Below are positions 6,732-9,418 of a stretch of DNA of 9,418 nt, in pieces. The notes under the pieces were generated by a model that searched no databases, was not told the DNA's origin, and saw nothing but the letters and a program-made list of their open reading frames with translations. The stretch's first letter is position 1. Each line of letters opens with the position of its first letter. This DNA comes from DATKWD01 sp035529695 (GTDB taxonomy: Bacteria; Actinomycetota; Acidimicrobiia; Acidimicrobiales; Salinilacustritrichaceae), in assembly GCA_035529695.1 (NCBI GenBank), contig DATKWD010000024.1, positions 1 to 9,418 of the forward strand, in the 5' to 3' direction. The translations under genes and the position numbers were made by a program.

Positions 6732-6809
6732 CGGGCTGTGGCGCAGCTTGGTTAGCGCGTCGGTCTGGGGGACCGAAGGTCGTGGGTTCGAATCCCGCCA
6801 GCCCGACCA
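6732..6809 (+). tRNA. tRNA-Pro (anticodon GGG)
   Basis: A full cloverleaf can be folded by hand. The acceptor stem is CGGGCTG (6732-6738) with CAGCCCG (6799-6805), all seven pairs Watson-Crick. The D stem is GCGC/GCGC (6741-6744 with 6755-6758). The anticodon stem is TCGGT/ACCGA (6760-6764 with 6772-6776). The T stem is GTGGG/CCCGC with the TTCGAAT loop and one G-T wobble. The anticodon GGG at 6767-6769 reads Pro CCC/CCU codons. G37 follows the anticodon, and the C1-G72 end pair is typical of bacterial tRNA-Pro. Discriminator A is at 6806, and CCA is encoded at 6807-6809. Confidence 0.97.
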
Positions 6810-6815
6810 AACAAG

Positions 6816-6848
6816 GACCGTCCCCGATCGCCGATCTCGGGCGGGGTC
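6816..6848 (+). terminator. Weak hairpin after tRNA-Pro, possible terminator
   Basis: An imperfect stem begins 6 bases after the CCA. GACC (6816-6819) pairs with GGTC (6845-6848), CCC with GGG inside it, and GATC-GCC-GATC forms the tip, with bulges between. Only two T residues follow, so an intrinsic terminator is plausible but weak. The rest of the gap up to 7006 holds no gene that I can support. Confidence 0.35.
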
Positions 6849-7006
6849 TTGCGTGTAGCAGGTCGGACCCGTCACACCCCCGGCCCCTACCCTCGGCGTG
6901 TCTCCATACGGAACGGCTGGCACGCATCCCGTAGCCGCCAACCAACCGACCGACCGGTGCGCTCGGCGATCTATCATCATGTGCTCATTCAACTTGGGGG
7001 TATCCA

Positions 7007-7585
7007 GTGGCATCGCCTGTGCTCGATCGATTCAACGCTGACGTCAGTGGCCAACCGCTCAAGGGCATGTGGGCATGGACCGTTCTGCGGCTTCTGCTCG
7101 GGTGGTCGTTTCTCTGGGCCTTCCTCGACAAGGCGTTCGGTCTCGGCTTCGCCACGTGCCGCGCCGAGGACAGCTCGTCGATCGATTTCATGTGTGACGC
7201 GGCGATGCTCAAGGGCGGGTCACCTACGTTCGGCTTTCTCACCTTCGGGACAGAGGCGAGCCATACCGGGTTTCTCTTCGAATGGATGGCACCATCCGCG
7301 CCTGACGCGATCAACTTCGCTGACGTGTTGTTCATGGTCGCGCTGCTGCTGGGTGGTGTCGCACTCATGTTGGGCATCGGGACCCGGATCGCAGCTGTCG
7401 GCGGCGCCATCCTCATGGCATTCATGTTCCTTGCTGGTGATGTGTGGCCCCCGAACAACCCGATCAACAGCAGTCACGTCATTGAGATGGCGGCTTTCCT
7501 CGGGATCGCAACCGTGGGCGCCAGCGCCTTCAGCCTTCAGGGCTGGTTCCAGCGCAAGTTCCCATCCGCCACCTGGGTTCGCTAG
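7007..7585 (+). CDS. DoxX-like integral membrane protein
   Basis: 192 residues from the GTG at 7007, supported by GGGGG six bases upstream (6996-7000). Four hydrophobic helices are visible at about 24-47, 105-124, 126-144 and 157-176, the usual DoxX-family layout. The first helix ends in the family-like W-A-F-L-D-K-A-F-G-L-G-F, followed by an outer loop of about 55 residues with Cys51 and Cys63 and the motif G-G-S-P-T. N-N-P and His157 precede the last helix. DoxX/DoxD-type proteins are linked to quinone- or thiol-related redox processes in some organisms, but most members, including this one, have no proven role. The two loop cysteines could form a disulfide or redox pair. It seems to be a single-gene unit. 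A TATCAT box at 6972-6977 is a possible -10, but without a -35 partner. Confidence 0.82.
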   Translation: MASPVLDRFNADVSGQPLKGMWAWTVLRLLLGWSFLWAFLDKAFGLGFATCRAEDSSSIDFMCDAAMLKGGSPTFGFLTFGTEASHTGFLFEWMAPSAPDAINFADVLFMVALLLGGVALMLGIGTRIAAVGGAILMAFMFLAGDVWPPNNPINSSHVIEMAAFLGIATVGASAFSLQGWFQRKFPSATWVR

Positions 7586-7592
7586 AGAACGT

Positions 7593-7750
7593 ACGCCTCG
7601 TCCGTCGTGGATGCGTGATGCCGCCTGCGCCGACCAGCCGGTCGACGTGTTCTTCCCGGGAAGGGCGAGGCGGTGGAACCGGCACGAACCATCTGCGCCC
7701 GGTGCATCGTGGCCGACGACTGCGCCGTCCGGGGCTACTGCGTCGCGGCG
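7593..7750 (+). pseudogene. Frameshifted, 3'-truncated whiB-like gene remnant
   Basis: Two adjoining plus-strand frames together read as a WhiB iron-sulfur protein. In the first (from about 7593; ATG at 7611) the codons give R-P-S-W-M-R-D-A-A-C-A-D, then D-V-F-F-P-G-R. One base back, the second frame continues G-E-A-V-E-P-A-R-T-I-C-A-R-C-I-V-A-D-D-C. Joined, this gives the FFPGRGE block and the WhiB cysteine pattern C...C-x2-C-x5-C (codons at 7626, 7694, 7703, 7721). Loss of one G in the GGG run at 7663-7665 explains the shift. After the fourth Cys the similarity stops, and the family's G-V/I-W-G-G motif and basic tail are missing in all three frames. The remnant runs into the 3' end of the convergent deacetylase gene. 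Functional WhiB proteins are redox- or NO-sensitive transcription regulators; this copy should not make one. Confidence 0.75.
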
Positions 7751-8535
7751 CCGCGCGAGTCATCGAGTGCTCGCTCGACCGCACCGCCGGCCCACTTGGG
7801 CAGCACCCGCTTGAGCCGCTCGGTCGTCAGGAACTCTGCCCGCAGGTCGGCGGGCATCACCTCGTAGGGCGAGGTCTGCGAGGCGTGTACGGCGATCGCT
7901 TGTTCACGAAGCTCGAGCAGCTCTGACGTGTCGATCCGGGTCGTGATTTCCTCTTCGGGCGTGCCGAGCTCCCCGAGCGCGAGGTGGTCGCTGTCGGGCA
8001 TTCGTCGTGCGAGCTCGGCGACCCACTTGGCCATGAGGATCCGTGGGAGGCAGTGCAGGTAGCAGGCCCCGACACGCCACGACGCCGCGGCACAGGCAGC
8101 GATGGTCGCATCGCGGATGTGGGCGTGGTCGCGGTGCCCATCGCTGGCGTCGAGCGTGATCACGAGATCGGGTTCGAACTCGTCGAGGAGCGCAGCGATC
8201 GCAGTGGTCACGTCGCCGAGCGGCGCGGCGCACAGCGTGCCGGGCTTCGGTTCGCCATCCATGCCAGAGTCGCCCCAGTCGAGCACCTGCACCTGGTCGA
8301 CCCCGAGCAGGTCGGCGGCGGTGTGAAGTTCGTCGACGCGCACCTCGGCGAGCGAGCGGCCGCTGAGGTCGAAGCCCTCGGGCGGGGTGCCCGCCTCACC
8401 CCGCGTCGCGCAGGCCACCATGGTGGTCATGCCCGTGCGGGTCGCGTGGGCGAGCAACGAGCCGCAGCCGAAGGTCTCGTCGTCAGGATGGGCGACGACC
8501 ACCAGCATCCGGGTCGGCCGATCGGGCGATGCCAT
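7735..8535 (-). CDS. PIG-L family (LmbE/MshB-like) deacetylase
   Basis: 266 residues. The N-terminal zinc motif A-H-P-D-D-E lies at 15-20 (His16 and Asp19 as zinc ligands, Asp18 as likely general base). The second motif, D-G-H-R-D-H-A-H at 132-139, supplies His137 as the third ligand, with His134 in the HxDH pattern. These are the catalytic residues of zinc-dependent N-acetyl-sugar deacetylases. In actinobacteria the family includes MshB (mycothiol synthesis) and Mca (mycothiol conjugate amidase), but many paralogues act on other N-acetylated or amide substrates, so the substrate is unresolved. It has no signal peptide and is probably cytoplasmic. The ATG at 8535 follows AAGGAG with only two bases between; the in-frame ATG at residue 10 has no ribosome site. 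The last five or so codons overlap the whiB remnant on the other strand. Confidence 0.92.
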   Translation of the reverse strand: MASPDRPTRMLVVVAHPDDETFGCGSLLAHATRTGMTTMVACATRGEAGTPPEGFDLSGRSLAEVRVDELHTAADLLGVDQVQVLDWGDSGMDGEPKPGTLCAAPLGDVTTAIAALLDEFEPDLVITLDASDGHRDHAHIRDATIAACAAASWRVGACYLHCLPRILMAKWVAELARRMPDSDHLALGELGTPEEEITTRIDTSELLELREQAIAVHASQTSPYEVMPADLRAEFLTTERLKRVLPKWAGGAVERALDDSRGAATQ

Positions 8536-8656
8536 GACTCCTTGCTAGCCCACGCCGAGGTGCGCGGCGAGACCGAACTCCGACGGGCCAGCGAGACGTG
8601 TGCTGCGTTCGCTCTCCAGCGCATCGACCTGGCGGGAGTCTGGGCGGGCCAGTCGC

Positions 8657-8676
8657 AGCGACAACGGAACGTCGCT
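8657..8676. repeat. Short inverted repeat upstream of the deacetylase gene
   Basis: AGCGAC (8657-8662) and GTCGCT (8671-8676) form 6-bp arms around an 8-base centre, about 120 bases upstream of the deacetylase start in the gap 8536-8774. It could be an operator or chance in GC-rich DNA. No clear promoter pair was found in this gap. Confidence 0.25.
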
Positions 8677-8707
8677 CGCCGCTCCGTCGCCTGACAACGG
8701 TGGACCT

Positions 8708-8748
8708 CCTTGTGGCCGCACCCCAGGACACGGAGTGCGGCCACAAGG
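8708..8748 (-). terminator. Strong 14-bp hairpin terminator
   Basis: Perfect arms CCTTGTGGCCGCAC (8708-8721) and GTGCGGCCACAAGG (8735-8748) with a 13-base loop. The hairpin begins 26 bases past the stop of the secreted-protein gene, which is transcribed leftward, so it most likely terminates that gene and insulates the deacetylase gene. No T run follows on either strand. Terminators without a U tract are common in high-GC actinobacteria. Confidence 0.75.
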
Positions 8749-8774
8749 CCAAGTCGAGTCAGCTCATCGACGAC

Positions 8775-9209
8775 TCAGCGCTGAACGACGAAGACAGTGC
8801 CGCCGAACTCACCTTCGATGAAGATGCCGAGCTCGCCGTCGAAGCCGGAGAACGTGGCCAAGTAGGTGCATTCCACGATGGTCTGGCCCTTGCGCTTTCC
8901 GTTCTTCATGGACGGACCGGGATCAGAGCCCTCCTCGAGGACGTTGCCGTCCCCATCACGGACCACGAAGTACTCGTCTGCGAACCCGACCGGTTGGTAC
9001 ACCGATGTGCTCGCACGGTCGAGCCCTGGGGTCCACTGGCCGTTTCCAGAGTCGGCGACAATATCCACCGGGTCCTGGCCGGGGCACGTGAGCGTGATCG
9101 AATCGTCCGACTTCGGGTCGGCCGATGCGACCCCCGAGGTGAGTCCGATCAGCATCACGGTCGCGACTGCCGCCCCGAGAATCACACGTCTTGCCTTGAG
9201 TATTTGCAC
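8775..9209 (-). CDS. Small secreted two-cysteine protein, function unknown
   Basis: 144 residues when started at the GTG at 9209-9207, which has GGAGG four bases upstream (9218-9214). An in-frame ATG further out at 9290 would add 27 unlikely residues in front of the signal peptide. Residues 1-30 form a classic Sec signal: basic K-A-R-R, a hydrophobic core I-L-G-A-A-V-A-T-V-M-L-I-G-L, and A-S-A before the likely cut at Ala30. The mature part (about 114 residues, acidic, rich in Gly and Asp) is probably beta-rich and has exactly two cysteines, Cys42 and Cys114, suited to one disulfide. No known domain is recognised. It is probably exported to the cell surface or medium. It stands alone between a terminator hairpin and its own leader region. 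Confidence that it is a real gene is high; function is unknown. Confidence 0.8.
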   Translation of the reverse strand: MQILKARRVILGAAVATVMLIGLTSGVASADPKSDDSITLTCPGQDPVDIVADSGNGQWTPGLDRASTSVYQPVGFADEYFVVRDGDGNVLEEGSDPGPSMKNGKRKGQTIVECTYLATFSGFDGELGIFIEGEFGGTVFVVQR

Positions 9210-9247
9210 GTTGCCTCCAAATGGCATCAAGTTGGGTGGAAAGGCCC

Positions 9248-9290
9248 CCCAGGGACGATGCGCCTGTGGTGACACCGTGACAAGCGCCAA
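9248..9290 (-). promoter_or_regulatory. Probable promoter/leader zone of the secreted-protein gene
   Basis: The roughly 125 bases before the GTG at 9209 hold no gene. On the minus strand a TTGAAG lies just left of 9300, and GTCAC-GGT-GTCAC, a direct repeat with a near-palindromic GGTGTCACC, lies at about 9269-9281. No good -10 follows at the expected distance, so the exact promoter is not resolved. The repeat may be a regulator site. Confidence 0.25.
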
Positions 9291-9300
9291 CCTTCAACTC

Positions 9301-9326
9301 GTGCATGCACTCCTACTGAACGTAGG
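9301..9326. repeat. Palindrome and small hairpin between genes
   Basis: GTGCATGCAC (9301-9310) is a perfect 10-bp palindrome. CCTAC-TGAAC-GTAGG (9312-9326) is a 5-bp stem with a 5-base loop. They lie just after the possible minus-strand stop at 9335-9337, so they could be a weak terminator for that gene or an operator for the secreted-protein gene. The stems are short and either role is tentative. Confidence 0.3.
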
Positions 9327-9334
9327 CACCTGAC

Positions 9335-9418
9335 TCATCGGTCCCGCACGCCCCGTCCCCGAGGTGTAGGGCGGAAGGGGACGTCGGCCTCTACCTGGCT
9401 CGGCGCGACGTCGGCGCG
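9335..9418 (-). CDS. Possible C-terminal end of a gene entering from the right
   Basis: From the window edge, one minus-strand frame is open for 27 codons and then stops with TGA at 9337-9335. It ends in P-F-R-P-T-P-R-G-R-G-V-R-D-R. About three quarters of its codons end in G or C, as in the real genes here, and its direction matches the neighbour. The stretch is too short for a family call, and other frames in this GC-rich piece are also open, so this is only a tentative partial gene. Confidence 0.35.
   Translation of the reverse strand, partial: RADVAPSQVEADVPFRPTPRGRGVRDR

Noticed and set aside
6782..6809. tRNA-Pro 3' end as an integrase attachment site with a duplicated copy
   Set aside because: GGGTTCGAA-like strings recur at about 3435 and 8173, but only as short coding coincidences. 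No longer copy of the tRNA 3' end and no integrase gene are in the window.
7655..7670. Programmed -1 frameshift in the whiB-like gene
   Set aside because: The local bases (G-GGA-AGG) do not fit a X-XXY-YYZ slippery site, no stimulatory stem is evident, and even the shifted product would lack the C-terminal WhiB motif. Deletion of one G is simpler.
8483..8752. Open minus-strand frames in the gap upstream of the deacetylase gene
   Set aside because: They overlap the terminator hairpin and the deacetylase start, are Arg/Ser/His-rich, and show no motif or ribosome site.
9210..9290. N-terminal extension of the secreted protein from the ATG at 9290
   Set aside because: It would bury the signal peptide 27 residues inside the protein and has no better ribosome site, whereas GGAGG sits four bases before the GTG at 9209.
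9380..9415. Direct repeat GACGTCGGC at 9380-9388 and 9407-9415
   Set aside because: In the minus-strand frame both copies encode Ala-Asp-Val with common GC-rich codons, and two short copies at an edge do not support a repeat element.
1..9418. CRISPR array, toxin-antitoxin pair, insertion sequence or defence system
   Set aside because: No regularly spaced repeats, transposase, nuclease, methylase or small paired toxin genes were found on either strand.

Overview
The window is high-GC bacterial chromosome, most likely from an actinomycete. The evidence is a DUF2510 protein start, a WhiB-type iron-sulfur protein remnant, a PIG-L (LmbE/MshB-like) deacetylase, gene starts without Shine-Dalgarno sites, and strong G/C bias at third codon positions. 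The combination resembles Acidimicrobiia (Ilumatobacter-like), but that placement is inference from protein style and not from a marker gene. No plasmid, phage, insertion sequence or CRISPR signal is visible.

Layout. At the left edge (1-133, minus) is the start of a DUF2510 protein running out of the window. A divergent control region of about 120 bases separates it from a two-gene plus-strand unit: a PDZ/radical-SAM-like DUF512 protein (255-1619) overlapping the ribosome-assembly GTPase gene der (1616-2917). A second plus-strand unit (2999-6696) has four tightly packed genes: a membrane-anchored SpoIIE/PP2C-type phosphatase, an acyl-CoA carboxylase carboxyltransferase subunit, an HMG-CoA-lyase-like enzyme, and a 68-residue zinc-ribbon membrane peptide. 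A tRNA-Pro(GGG) gene follows (6732-6809).

Right of the tRNA the content is looser and more accessory: a DoxX-like membrane protein (7007-7585, plus), a frameshifted and truncated whiB-like remnant (about 7593-7750, plus), a convergent PIG-L deacetylase (7735-8535, minus), a 14-bp stem hairpin acting as probable terminator (8708-8748), a small secreted two-cysteine protein (8775-9209, minus), and possibly the last codons of another minus-strand gene at the right edge.

How the genes work together. DUF512 and der are a common bacterial neighbour pair. The carboxylase and lyase are consistent with branched-chain acyl-CoA (leucine) catabolism, but the biotin carboxylase, acyl-CoA dehydrogenase and hydratase partners are absent, and the lyase carries Ser where the family's active-site Cys is expected, so its substrate is open. 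The phosphatase sits one base from the carboxylase start, so signalling and metabolism genes are probably co-transcribed. I see no convincing new multi-gene system. The observations most worth following are the lyase substitution, the broken whiB, the operator-like inverted repeat in front of the DUF512 gene, and the composition of the phosphatase operon.
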